Position numbers and translations under genes: made by a program
Assembly (NCBI RefSeq): GCF_030315915.2
Contig: NZ_CP135990.1
Coordinates: forward strand, 1,302,001 to 1,366,000
Direction of reading: 5' to 3'
DNA: 64,000 nucleotides
Source of the DNA: Providencia zhijiangensis
GTDB lineage: Bacteria; Pseudomonadota; Gammaproteobacteria; Enterobacterales; Enterobacteriaceae
The notes under the pieces: model-generated
Seen by the model: only the letters and a program-made list of their open reading frames with translations
Told to the model about the DNA's origin: nothing
The model's database searches: none
Shown here: positions 1 to 9,027 of the stretch, piece after piece
Layout: each line of letters starts with the position of its first letter
Numbering within the stretch: the first letter of the stretch is position 1

Positions 1-1
1 T

Positions 2-52
2 TACATTCTGTCATTCGCTGGTCGCTTACCTGCTCAGGAGGTGACAGCATGA
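2..52 (+). CDS. 3' end of an upstream gene (partial)
   Basis: An open frame enters from the left edge and ends at a TGA (50-52) that overlaps the ATG of the next gene as ATGA. The residues read YILSFAGRLPAQEVTA. The only support is that the next three junctions use exactly the same ATGA overlap, which makes a translationally coupled upstream gene likely. The fragment is too short to assign a function. Confidence 0.35.
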   Translation, partial: YILSFAGRLPAQEVTA

Positions 53-243
53 GCGCAGATATCACTATCCATCAAGCAGCTGAAAAAGCACAACAGCTAG
101 AACTGATTAGCCTGATGCTTCCTAATTATCCTCGCAATTTTACGCCAAGCGATATCGTCGCTATTTCCTCACTTATGACGGAATTATCCGGTGATGTAGC
201 GGCATTCTTGAACGATGTGGCAGCACAGGAGTGTAAGGAATGA
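49..243 (+). CDS. small phage-type hypothetical protein (64 aa)
   Basis: A 64-residue ORF preceded by a good Shine-Dalgarno sequence (AGGAGGTG, about 5 bases before the ATG). It is acidic and mostly helical in appearance, with no signal peptide or membrane segment. Its stop overlaps the next start as ATGA (240-243). It is the first complete gene of a run of small coupled genes that ends in a phage antirepressor, so an early or regulatory prophage gene is the most likely context. I do not recognise the family and assign no function. Confidence 0.6.
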   Translation: MSADITIHQAAEKAQQLELISLMLPNYPRNFTPSDIVAISSLMTELSGDVAAFLNDVAAQECKE

Positions 244-419
244 GCAAGCCAATTTCTTTAGATGTAGCCGCATACAAGGCACAGCAAGCCAATTCATTAA
301 TCACAACGATATTAGAACAGGCTCAAGGGAACTGTTCGAGTGAGTTAGTGGATCTCATTTCTATTGCTTGCGATTTAAGCGGTGAAATATGCGAATCCCT
401 CGAGGAGGCGACCAAATGA
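240..419 (+). CDS. small phage-type hypothetical protein (59 aa)
   Basis: An ORF beginning MSKPISLDVAAYKAQQANSL, 59 residues. It starts in an ATGA overlap with the preceding gene and ends in another ATGA overlap (416-419) with the following one. It resembles its upstream neighbour in size and in having a helical, acidic composition, and it carries three cysteines. Position and tight coupling are the main evidence that it is real. Function is unknown; the context is a prophage early operon. Confidence 0.5.
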   Translation: MSKPISLDVAAYKAQQANSLITTILEQAQGNCSSELVDLISIACDLSGEICESLEEATK

Positions 420-625
420 AAACAATCAAATTAAAAGTTGGTCACTTATCTACCTTGGAAGAGGTTGAGCATATCAACGAAGAACTCCAAGCATTGTTAA
501 TCCCACTGTTAACGGCTGTAGAGAATGAAGCTGATACAGATACACATTTTCTACTTAGAGCAGTTAATCGCCTTGTACATGCTCAAGGGAAAGAAATTAC
601 TCGGTTAGCGGAGGTGATGAAATGA
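416..625 (+). CDS. small phage-type hypothetical protein (69 aa)
   Basis: I chose the start MKTIKLKVGHLST at 416 rather than an in-frame ATG at 389, because 416 has a strong ribosome site (GAGGAGG at 401-407) and forms an ATGA overlap with the stop of the previous gene. The 69-residue product has a leucine-rich helical middle and no membrane segment. Its stop overlaps the next start at 622-625. It is part of the same coupled early-type operon. The family is not recognised. Confidence 0.6.
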   Translation: MKTIKLKVGHLSTLEEVEHINEELQALLIPLLTAVENEADTDTHFLLRAVNRLVHAQGKEITRLAEVMK

Positions 626-1095
626 GACAGGTCACTATCAATGCCACCAGCTTAAGCCCATTCATGTATCAAGGTAAGCGAGTAGTTACCTTTGCCATGA
701 TTGACAAGGTACACCAACGCCCGAAAGGTACAGCAAGGCGCACATTCACTAAGCATAAACGCCATTTTATTGATGGAGTTGATTACTTTTTGTTAGGTCA
801 GGACGTATTACGTCCATACCTTGATGAAAATATCACCAAGTACACACCAGAAATAATGGTGTTGGCTGAATCTGGTTATCTCATGTTGGTTAAGCCATTT
901 ACCGATGATTTGTCGTGGCAGGTTCAGCGTTCAATGGTTAACAGCTACTTTCGTCTGTCTGAGTTTCCCGAAATTAAACATATTCAAATCCCCACGCTGG
1001 CGGAACTTGAGGCCATGCCAATTGGTGAGGCTCAGAACTTAATTAGCCGTTTAGAAGCTGACTCTTATCAAGGTCACGGTAGACGCGGTATGTAG
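622..1095 (+). CDS. ORF6N-domain phage antirepressor-like protein, 3' end cut by the IS
   Basis: The N-terminal part (about residues 15-105) looks like the ORF6N domain of phage antirepressors: VVTFAMIDKVHQRPKGTARR, then a KHKRHFIDGVDYFLL stretch, a hydrophobic strand and SWQVQRSMVNSYF. Such proteins bind DNA or repressor and control lysogeny. The reading frame runs into the insertion sequence at 1091, and its last codons (ATG TAG) use the first IS bases, so the natural C-terminus is missing and the 157-residue product is an artefact of the insertion. It is the last gene of a chain joined by ATGA overlaps. Function of the truncated protein is uncertain. Confidence 0.7.
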   Translation: MRQVTINATSLSPFMYQGKRVVTFAMIDKVHQRPKGTARRTFTKHKRHFIDGVDYFLLGQDVLRPYLDENITKYTPEIMVLAESGYLMLVKPFTDDLSWQVQRSMVNSYFRLSEFPEIKHIQIPTLAELEAMPIGEAQNLISRLEADSYQGHGRRGM

Positions 1096-1117
1096 TGGTT
1101 TAATAAATTTGGCCACC
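1091..1117 (+). repeat. left terminal inverted repeat of the IS911-like element
   Basis: The left end begins TGTAGTGGTTTAATAAATTT and continues GGCCACC. It matches the complement of the right end at most positions of the first 27 bases. This defines the left IS boundary and shows that the stop codon of the antirepressor frame is IS-derived. Confidence 0.85.
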
Positions 1118-1120
1118 TGA

Positions 1121-2339
<1,219 letters not shown>

Positions 2340-3280
2340 CAACATGGGATGCTTTCGAAAGAGCCTTACAAGGTGATGGAGATGCTTACTGGAAAGATGG
2401 CAAGTGGATTGATAACCGTGGAAAAGGAAACGGGCAGTTATTATCTAGCGATACATTGGATATACCCACAGGTGACGCAACTAGGGATGCTTTAGCGGCT
2501 AAGGTTTCCCGTGGGGAGCTTTCACTTGATCAGGCTAATGAAAAGTTAGCTGGTAACAAGAGTGATGACAACAGTGTTTCATCGACGCATGGAGAGCGAG
2601 GACTAAGGTATAATAGTCCGCTAAATTTGGCCTATGCAAAACAGAATGGCGCATCAAATGATGGTGACGGATGGGCTAAATTTGATAGTCCTTATGATGG
2701 AATAAGAGCTAGTTCTAGGCAGCTAATGATGTACTACAATGGCACATCAGCAGCCGCGGAGTATAAAAAGTTACAGACCGTCTGGGATATTATCCATAAA
2801 TGGGCACCAAAAGGTCATGGTAAGAATGATCCAGCGTCATACTCAAAAACCGTAGCTGGCAGAATGGGGGTAGATGTTGATTCTGTTTTAGATTTGAATA
2901 ATCCGGCGGTCATGTACTCATTGATTAAAGAAATGTCTAAAGTAGAGAATAATAATAAATATCCATATTCTGAGGCTCTATCCATGGCGGCCATTCAAGG
3001 TACTGGCGACCCTATGCAGAACGCCATTAGCAATATTCAATCATTCAACAAGCAGATATCGACACCTTTTGCAGCGGGTGTGAATGGCTTAGCTAAGGGA
3101 TTCTTAGATCAATCTAATGCGCTTAAATCACAAGCCCAAACAGTCAACAATAACCGCACGGATATTAACGTCGGCGGGGTGAGTGTAACCACAACCGCAG
3201 CAACCTTGACAGGGGTTAGTGAGGACGCAGTAGGCGCAGCCATGAGGCAGGTGTACCAATTAGTGCCGACACTTAGTTAG
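2340..3280 (+). pseudogene. C-terminal fragment of a phage virion/tail protein
   Basis: The frame enters from the IS and continues for about 313 residues to a stop at 3278-3280, without a start codon of its own in the phage part. The middle has a pattern seen in phage structural proteins linked to peptidoglycan processing: SPLNLAYAK, then FDSPYDGIRASSRQLMMYYN, then VWDIIHKWAPKGHGKND and a Gly-Val-Asp stretch. The C-terminus is rich in Asn, Thr and Val. A tape-measure or ejection-type virion protein is the best guess. The 5' part of the gene has been lost at the IS junction. The exact family is not recognised. Confidence 0.6.
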
Positions 3281-3281
3281 C

Positions 3282-3644
3282 TTACTTGCAAGAAATTGGG
3301 TTTGTTACTGGATCCCCTGGGTTTTCTGGGGTTCCATTTTCTCTTAGTTTGAATTTTTGGTGAGTGGTAATTTTAGTGTCACCTGAATTATAGAGCCTAG
3401 TCACGGTCTGATTGTTCGGGTAACCATATAGAAAATAGGTATCAACATTATTATTAACATTGACCTTATGGCTGGCAATTACCAATTTAGTCGGTTGATC
3501 ATTAACTCTTACTTCATCAATCATCCCATTCGTATCATAAACTTGAATGAATTCATTACCACACGTAAGTGTCATCATGTTAGCTAATGATAGAGATGGA
3601 GCGATTAAAATTAATAAGGGTACTAAAGGAGATTTAAGGGGCAT
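3282..3644 (-). CDS. small secreted hypothetical protein (120 aa)
   Basis: The N-terminus MPLKSPLVPLLILIAPSLSL followed by ANMM is a typical Sec signal peptide with cleavage after about residue 21. The mature part is roughly 99 residues, beta-rich, with two cysteines (about residue 28 and near the C-terminus) that could pair in the periplasm. It is convergent with the truncated virion gene, its stop lying 1-2 bases beyond that gene's stop. A single reversed gene between late genes and the next block is a common place for a prophage cargo (moron) gene, so lysogenic conversion is plausible but unproven. The family is not recognised. Confidence 0.6.
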   Translation of the reverse strand: MPLKSPLVPLLILIAPSLSLANMMTLTCGNEFIQVYDTNGMIDEVRVNDQPTKLVIASHKVNVNNNVDTYFLYGYPNNQTVTRLYNSGDTKITTHQKFKLRENGTPENPGDPVTNPISCK

Positions 3645-3744
3645 TATTCTTCTTCTTTCTCAAAAAAACAGAAAAGACATGATAGCTTAGTTTACAGATT
3701 AACTCATCAATGTTGACATATAGAGATAATCCTCATGGGGGCTC

Positions 3745-3936
3745 ATGCAGCAAAGCATTAAGAAAAAACGCAATCGCTACTTTAACGGCACGCCGACAAC
3801 GCGCTTAATCGTAACGTGTGAGCAATCCGTTATTGACGCAGTAGATGAGCATATATTGATAAACTATATCAGGGCTGGCAATCGTGCAGAGTTCGTGAGA
3901 CAGGCGATAATTGAGAAGTTACAGCGTGAACTTTGA
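3745..3936 (+). CDS. ribbon-helix-helix-like small protein (63 aa)
   Basis: Sixty-three residues with a basic N-terminus (KKKRNRYFNG), a short beta segment (TRLIVTCEQ), and two helices (SVIDAVDEHIL and NRAEFVRQAIIEKL). This is the layout of Arc/CopG-type ribbon-helix-helix repressors. The RAEFVRQAI motif fits the second helix of that fold. A GGGGG ribosome site lies just before the ATG. In P22-like phages Arc/Mnt repressors lie between late and immunity genes, which fits the context, but this is inference. Function is probably transcriptional repression of a prophage promoter. Confidence 0.55.
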   Translation: MQQSIKKKRNRYFNGTPTTRLIVTCEQSVIDAVDEHILINYIRAGNRAEFVRQAIIEKLQREL

Positions 3937-4095
3937 TGATTAATGGAGAAGTACGCGCGCGCGCGAGGGAATGATGATTTTCGGGCACGTTATAGGTTAT
4001 TTATTCGTATCGTAAAAAGTAACTTTGATGATTAAAGGAGTCCATAAAAAAGGGCTGAATTAGCGACAAATATAGACATTAAATGAGGGGGCTAG

Positions 4096-4488
4096 ATGCT
4101 AACAACTAAACAAGAAAATTTCTGCCTTGCCTATATTGAAACGGGCAACGCAAGCGAAGCCTATAGAACGGCATACGACACGGCAAAAATGAAGCCTGAA
4201 TCAATCAACAGGAAAGCTAAAGAGCTATTGGACAACGGCAAGATTACGGCAAGGGTGAACGAGCTACAGCAAGATATTAGAACAAAGCACGATATTACCG
4301 TTATGATGTTATTGGATGAGCTGGAAGCGGCTAGATTGAAAGCCCTGAATGCTGACACGCCTCAAGCATCGGCAGCAGTAGCGGCAACGATGGGGAAAGC
4401 CAGATTGACAGGGCTGGATAAGGTTCTGGTTGATTTAAGTGCCAATGTGAAAGTAGAGACACGCTCAATCAAGGATATTTTTGATTAA
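4096..4488 (+). CDS. phage terminase small subunit (TerS), orphan
   Basis: A 130-residue protein beginning MLTTKQENFCLAYIETGNAS. This is the classic N-terminal helix-turn-helix of the Terminase_2 family, in which TerS recognises the packaging site and recruits the large ATPase/nuclease subunit. The EAYRTAYDTAKMKPESI segment and the following alanine-rich helices fit the family, and length is close to normal. The start has a strong AGGGGG ribosome site. No large-subunit gene follows; the next genes are on the opposite strand and are not packaging genes. It is therefore a stranded remnant of a late operon, or a satellite-type TerS. Confidence 0.8.
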   Translation: MLTTKQENFCLAYIETGNASEAYRTAYDTAKMKPESINRKAKELLDNGKITARVNELQQDIRTKHDITVMMLLDELEAARLKALNADTPQASAAVAATMGKARLTGLDKVLVDLSANVKVETRSIKDIFD

Positions 4489-4751
4489 AACCTAAGAAAT
4501 CCTAAGATTATTACTGGTTGGATATTAACAATTGTAAGCGTTCAGATGCTTACATTTGCTAACGTTACCAGATGGTAAGGCTTTTTGTTTAATTCGGGGC
4601 AAAGTAAAACAAAAAATAGCTTTGAATATACTATTAACATAGATGTTTTATATATTAACTACATGTATAAATTGTAACCAAATACGGAATGGATGGTGCG
4701 AAATTTGAGCTGGTTAAATGCCTCACCTTTCATGTATAGGTATCATTACAA

Positions 4752-5384
4752 TTACTCGTTACATTTAGCTGGTTGCCATGAAAATCTATTTATATCATTC
4801 AGAGCAAAATCTCCGCAGTAATAAACATCCTTAGGAAATTGGCTTGTTCGTATTTCGTTAATAGAGTTAGATAATTTATGCCAAAAACCTGATTTTTTTG
4901 AGGCATTAATAGTGCTTAGTTTTAAATCCATTATTTTTTTAGTTAATGAAGCGAAGGTATTACAATCAGTATTTTTTTGAAAATTAATACCGTCGAGGCA
5001 ATAACCAGTCATCATATGACAATTATTTTTCCTTATATGGTATTCGATTGTTTGGTTATGTATTTCAAGCGCTCTGCTTACTGCGTCCTTAAAGTAAATA
5101 ACTTCACCATCAAAGCAAGGAGTGTAGATATTGATACCAGTTCGTAATGGGATATCTTGTTTGTATGCTCCGAAAAGGAATTTTTTAGTGGAAACTAAAT
5201 TGATAGTGCCGTCGCCATATAACTCTATAACTTTATCATCGCCAACATATATGCCCGAGTGTTCAACAATAAGAGCCAATTTAACCACGACAGGACATCC
5301 AGGTACTAGGTCAACTTCATCTTTTAAAAAATTCCTTGTGAAAGAAAGTCTTGATTTATCATCGTAATAAGTGGTTATTGTCAT
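4752..5384 (-). CDS. LRAT/NlpC-like cysteine-hydrolase-fold protein (candidate)
   Basis: About 210 residues. Two segments match the core of LRAT-type papain-like proteins: a His in VEHSGIYVGDDKVIELYGDG, where the family has HxGIYxGxxxVIH, and a Cys in KNNCHMMTGYC, where the family has the NC nucleophile box. The order His then Cys is that of the permuted NlpC/P60 superfamily. Members are acyltransferases or peptidases. I placed the start at the ATG at 5384; a TTG at 5441 directly after the upstream gene is also open but has no ribosome site. There is no signal peptide or clear membrane segment. It lies downstream of a ribbon-helix-helix gene on the same strand. The substrate is unknown. Confidence 0.5.
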   Translation of the reverse strand: MTITTYYDDKSRLSFTRNFLKDEVDLVPGCPVVVKLALIVEHSGIYVGDDKVIELYGDGTINLVSTKKFLFGAYKQDIPLRTGINIYTPCFDGEVIYFKDAVSRALEIHNQTIEYHIRKNNCHMMTGYCLDGINFQKNTDCNTFASLTKKIMDLKLSTINASKKSGFWHKLSNSINEIRTSQFPKDVYYCGDFALNDINRFSWQPAKCNE

Positions 5385-5441
5385 TTGTGCACAGCATCCT
5401 ATGTAAAATAAATTTAGTTCGGTAGTTGTTAATTTTAACAA

Positions 5442-5861
5442 TTAATCAGCTAACTTATGGCAAATATCTTTATGACGCTTCCACGCTGAATAAATATCTT
5501 TATCCCACGCTTTACCACCTTTAGTTTGATATCCAGCCTCATTAATTCGCTCAGCAATAATGCGCCCGTTATCTATCCCCTCTGATAGCACCAAATTAAC
5601 CACAGAAACGACAGCAGACTCATTATAGGTATAAGGTGGGATATCTGCCTTACCAGCAATCAAAGATGCTACAGACGATTCTAGGCGTTCCACCAGCGAC
5701 AGCATACGAGCGTCTGGATTACTGTCTGGGCGGTTTAACTTCTCTTTGATAGCTGAGACTATCCACGCCGTTTTATCAGTACCTGAGTTCGATACAGCAT
5801 CATTAAATAGGGCTTGCAGCTCAGCAGGTAAACGAAAGGCAATAAGATTAGATTTACTCAT
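5442..5861 (-). CDS. ribbon-helix-helix DNA-binding protein (139 aa)
   Basis: The first 45 residues (MSKSNLIAFRLPAELQALFN, then TDKTAWIVSAIKEKL) have the beta strand and two helices of a ribbon-helix-helix domain. The C-terminal half contains IIAERINEAGYQTKGGKAWD, a pattern like the accessory helical domain of serine recombinases that ends in a short Trp/Lys-rich helix. No catalytic recombinase domain is present. It lies directly upstream of the LRAT-like gene on the same strand and probably controls this pair. An array of 10-bp phased repeats, a type of site such proteins bind, starts about 470 bp upstream. Confidence 0.6.
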   Translation of the reverse strand: MSKSNLIAFRLPAELQALFNDAVSNSGTDKTAWIVSAIKEKLNRPDSNPDARMLSLVERLESSVASLIAGKADIPPYTYNESAVVSVVNLVLSEGIDNGRIIAERINEAGYQTKGGKAWDKDIYSAWKRHKDICHKLAD

Positions 5862-6658
5862 GATAATAGTCCGTTATTAACTCAATGATTGCTTATTATA
5901 TCAGCGTATAACGGTGTTATACAGATTTGAAAATGTAAAATTGCTGGCGGATTTAACGAGTAATTCTATAACTTAAAGTTAGGGTAACTTTTTGTAGAAT
6001 AAGCAAAGCTCAAAACTGCGCTTTGTACTGGGAGGATTATTCCCATAGTTGGAAAAGGTGACAGTTGAAATGCTACCCTTGATACTAAGGACGGCCTGAA
6101 ATGAAGCTCTCATATCAAAACCACAAATTAGTGCCTTTAGCCAAAATAGCTAACCTATAAGAAAACACGGTGTAGTTATTTGATATCAAAAAGAATCGCA
6201 TTAATAACGTACCAAAATGGTACTGGAATAAACCACGGTGGTGCTATGGTGTTGCTATAGTGATTGTAAGGTATCCGCTTTGGTATCCACCGAAAGGCTA
6301 TATTTTACTGGATACTTCATCCACTGAATGTTGACAATTGTTGACATCAGAACCAGACAAAACCAGACATGAGAACAAAGTAAATGTTGTTAATTGTTGT
6401 GGACGAAAACTTGTCAAAACTTGTCATCGTGTCAAACAAATTTATAAGCCCGTCCAAAATTAAATAGGTACGCAGTAGGTATGTGTTTAATTCTCGCATT
6501 TCGCTATAATCAAATAAAATCATGATGTTGTGTAAAAGTACGCAGAATGGTACGCAGCAAAACAACATGTTTTATGCTAGTGGAATGATGGGCTTTGATT
6601 GTTCCAATTCAGCACAATCAAGGTATAGCGATAATCACAACACCTTTGAGGTATAGCC
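5862..6658 (+). other. 797-bp noncoding interval with repeat arrays
   Basis: I see no convincing gene here. A 73-codon frame at 6347-6568 on the minus strand lies over repeats and has no ribosome site. The interval carries the phased repeats described at 6331-6557 and a perfect 8-bp inverted repeat (TTGATTGT ... ACAATCAA, 6595-6621) just before the next small gene. It could hold an origin, a partition site or operators of the element. Confidence 0.5.
6331..6557 (+). repeat. cluster of short direct repeats phased at 10 bp
   Basis: TTGACA occurs at 6331 and 6341; AACCAGACA at 6351 and 6361; AAAACTTGTC is repeated head to tail at about 6407-6426. Each pair is spaced exactly 10 bases, one helical turn. 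GTACGCAG occurs at 6468-6475, 6538-6545 and 6550-6557. Such helically phased arrays are typical of iterons, centromere-like partition sites and cooperative operators. Two ribbon-helix-helix-type genes nearby are candidate binders. Confidence 0.55.
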
Positions 6659-6847
6659 ATGTTACAACGTGAAGCAATAGAAGCCGTTATGATGGAGTTA
6701 GCCCACCAGCAAGGTCAATCACTCAATGGACGCGATAGGTTAGCCATCAGAACAGGTGTAGCGCAGACAATACAGGCTAAAGAACGCCACAGACGAAGAA
6801 TGACAGCACCAACCTACCAATGGACGAAGCCAGCACCAAAACGGTGA
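6659..6847 (+). CDS. small basic hypothetical protein (62 aa)
   Basis: Sixty-two residues starting MLQREAIEAVMMELAHQQGQ and ending in a basic tail (KERHRRRMTAPTYQW...KPAPKR). The N-terminus is helical and the C-terminus is strongly positive, suggesting nucleic-acid contact. A GAGGT ribosome site precedes the ATG, and an inverted repeat and direct repeats lie upstream. Codon use is plausible. The family is not recognised; it may be a small regulator of the phage- or plasmid-derived island. Confidence 0.5.
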   Translation: MLQREAIEAVMMELAHQQGQSLNGRDRLAIRTGVAQTIQAKERHRRRMTAPTYQWTKPAPKR

Positions 6848-7272
6848 TGCGAAGATAATCGCAATGGTCAAATATTAAGCGATGCAAGAAAAAGTGCGAC
6901 GGTATACAGGCTATAGGTTCCCTTGAAATCAAGGAGTCATGAGGCTCTGAAATTGGAGGCTCGTCACTGGCTGGCAATATTCTAGTAATGACCATGAGAT
7001 AAAAGTAACCACCAAAAGTAACCACAGGACAAATTTGTCCTCTGGGAATTAATCCCACAGTGCAAATAAGCACTCTGAATAAATATCAACAAGTTACTGT
7101 GACGCAAATATGCGTTACCTATGAAATCAAGCGCTTACATTGTGCTACCTTCATTAGTGAGGGAACCAAATTAAATGTTACCAATCAATCGTATTTTGGT
7201 TATAGAATTAAGTATGACAAACTTCCTGTAATTACTTTGCGTTATTTGGTTATGCTCCAAAAGGAAAATTAG
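6848..7272 (+). other. noncoding interval with palindromes
   Basis: No gene is supported. A 70-codon frame (7060-7272) would need a GTG start, lacks a ribosome site and is composition-poor. The stretch contains a direct repeat of AAAAGTAACCAC-type sequence near 7005-7025, and a perfect 14-bp palindrome GGACAAATTTGTCC next to an imperfect GGGA/TCCC dyad (about 7026-7055). These could be operators for the downstream membrane-protein gene. Confidence 0.4.
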
Positions 7273-7887
7273 ATGATTCAATGGATTAAGGAGTCTTTAA
7301 AATTTAGTGATTTATTAATTCAAATCACTGCAATTTTAGGGATATTAGCGACCCTACGGGCAGCATATATTACACTTAGGAGTAAAAACATTAATGAACA
7401 GAGAATTATTTGGCGAGAGCATATACGAAAGTTGGCATTAATTGTTGCAGGGAATGGTAGCATAAAAAGTAAACAGGACGCATTGAATGAGCTGAGCACA
7501 AGACTTAACCCCTGTGATATGTTTGATAAACAAATTTTAGAAAAAGCTCATATTTTAGCTGCAAATAAAAATGGATCGCATAAAGATAAAAATGAATTTA
7601 TCAACCTTGTTAGTTTGTTACTTAAGCATGACTGGGAAAGGTGTAAACGTGAAGCTGAATTCATTCCTTGGTGTTACGAAGTAGTAATAATGGATAGAAA
7701 TAAAAAAGAAACTTTAACTTTAACTGAGAATACCACTCTAATAGAGGTACGCCTTAAATTGCGAGTTATGTTGCTATGCGGTGTTTGCAAAAACATTATT
7801 TTAGCATCAGTTATTTGTATTTTGATTACAATAGCTTTAGCGTGTATTTTATGGATTTTGAATACATTGGGTAGTTATACTATGTAA
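7273..7887 (+). CDS. hypothetical membrane protein with N- and C-terminal helices (204 aa)
   Basis: A good ribosome site (AAGGAAAA) precedes the ATG. Residues about 12-33 (LLIQITAILGILATLRAAYI) form one membrane segment and residues about 170-200 (KNIILASVICILITIALACI and following) another. Between them lies a soluble, Lys/Glu-rich helical domain of roughly 140 residues containing a HDWERCKREAEF motif. Such two-anchor proteins with a cytoplasmic helical middle occur among phage- and island-encoded proteins, but I do not recognise the family. AT-rich composition and isolation fit horizontally acquired DNA. Confidence 0.6.
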   Translation: MIQWIKESLKFSDLLIQITAILGILATLRAAYITLRSKNINEQRIIWREHIRKLALIVAGNGSIKSKQDALNELSTRLNPCDMFDKQILEKAHILAANKNGSHKDKNEFINLVSLLLKHDWERCKREAEFIPWCYEVVIMDRNKKETLTLTENTTLIEVRLKLRVMLLCGVCKNIILASVICILITIALACILWILNTLGSYTM

Positions 7888-8028
7888 CTTCATGATGCGG
7901 GATTATCCCGTATCATCATGGATAAATTAACGTTTAGATCTCATTAGAAATTGGAACTATTATCTTATTTTCCTGAATCTCACCAGCATTTTATTTTAAT
8001 CAGTAGCTTATATTACGATGGTATTAAG

Positions 8029-8316
8029 ATGAATAAACCAGATATGAGAAAAGCAAAATCAATTAGGATCACCACGTCAGGAACAGTAATAAAAGCCCCT
8101 GAGAGAGTTAAAACAGCCACAGGTAAAGTTATGGCTACAATGACTATTCAGGCGGAGAGTGACAAGCGTAGCCCGTACCCATTAAAGATAGTAGCATTCG
8201 ATATTAACGCGTTGGAGCTTATGACCTACCAGAAAGGAAACAAAGTCACGGCTACAGGTCGCTATGAATGGTTTAATGGTTATCAGCTAACAGGGGCGCA
8301 GCTAGTTACTTGTTAG
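8029..8316 (+). CDS. single-stranded-DNA-binding-like OB-fold protein (95 aa)
   Basis: I chose the ATG at 8029 (MNKPDMRKAKSIRITTSGTV). An upstream in-frame TTG at 7951 would add residues of no recognisable type. The pattern TTSGTVIKAPERVKTATGK, VMATMTIQ, PLKIVAF, KGNKVTATGRYEWFNGYQLT is the five-strand OB-fold layout of small SSB-like proteins (GxVxxxPexrxTxxGk ... vxaxGxxexxxyx). It lacks the acidic C-terminal tail of housekeeping SSB. Small SSB-like proteins of this size are found in phages and conjugative elements. Function is probably binding of single-stranded nucleic acid. Confidence 0.6.
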   Translation: MNKPDMRKAKSIRITTSGTVIKAPERVKTATGKVMATMTIQAESDKRSPYPLKIVAFDINALELMTYQKGNKVTATGRYEWFNGYQLTGAQLVTC

Positions 8317-8378
8317 TAAATTTGAGATAAATGCCACATATGGGTGGCACTTAGTATAATTGCTTGTTCAATTGCGTT

Positions 8379-8942
8379 CTAATTTTTGGGTTTGTATACA
8401 CCAAAAACTACTATTGGTAATACAGCCAATCCAACATTAGTTAAGCCCCAATAGTTGCGACCTTGGTTCCTGATAAAATTTGCACAACCTAACCTTTCGA
8501 GATTTTGAAGAAGCGATTGGGTATCTTCTATAGTAATGCTTAAGGATGTTGCGATATTCTCAATAGTTAAGCTTGGAAGAGGATTTAAACCTAAATACGT
8601 CAAAACACCTTCTAATTGATTGTTTTCTTTAATGCTTGCAGCTATTTCATCAATATTTATTTTGGGCGAGGCTTTTTCCACTTGTTTTGTAGCCTCCTGA
8701 ATGTCTTGCATTACCGTTGCGCCAATTTCAAGTTTAGCACCAGGTAATCCAAGTTTAATATTTTGTACTATCTGTATTTTAGGAATTAAAATTCCTAGCA
8801 CCCCAGTTATGACAGAAATTGCCATTTGCATCGGTTTATCGAAATATCCAAATAGGGATGAAAGTACAAATAAACAAAATATGGATAAAATTAAAACTAT
8901 AGTATCAGTCCATTTTGAATCAATGTTATTAATGCCGTTCAT
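8379..8942 (-). CDS. membrane protein with C-terminal winged-helix-like domain (187 aa)
   Basis: Two hydrophobic segments lie near the N-terminus (about 14-32, IVLILSIFCLFVLSSLFGYF, and 38-56, MQMAISVITGVLGILIPKIQ). A linker is followed by a helical stretch and a C-terminal region (about 125-175: TIENIATSLSITIEDTQSLL, then QNLERLGCANFIRNQGRNYW) with the helix-turn-helix plus wing look of MarR/ArsR-like domains. A DNA-binding-type domain tethered to the membrane is unusual. It could also be a protein-interaction winged helix. It is convergent with the OB-fold gene. The family is not recognised. Confidence 0.55.
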   Translation of the reverse strand: MNGINNIDSKWTDTIVLILSIFCLFVLSSLFGYFDKPMQMAISVITGVLGILIPKIQIVQNIKLGLPGAKLEIGATVMQDIQEATKQVEKASPKINIDEIAASIKENNQLEGVLTYLGLNPLPSLTIENIATSLSITIEDTQSLLQNLERLGCANFIRNQGRNYWGLTNVGLAVLPIVVFGVYKPKN

Positions 8943-9027
8943 TTTTCATACTCTCATTTGCTTAAGGGGTTAGATAGCTAATAATAAGGATATTATAATA
9001 CATAATATTATATTCAGGTTTACCTAA

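Noticed and set aside
6347..6568. 73-codon minus-strand frame
   Set aside because: It lies across the phased repeats, lacks a ribosome site and has the composition of random AT-rich translation.
7060..7272. 70-codon frame directly before the 204-aa membrane protein
   Set aside because: It needs a GTG start without a ribosome site, runs across palindromes and has no protein-like pattern; the downstream gene has its own good ribosome site.
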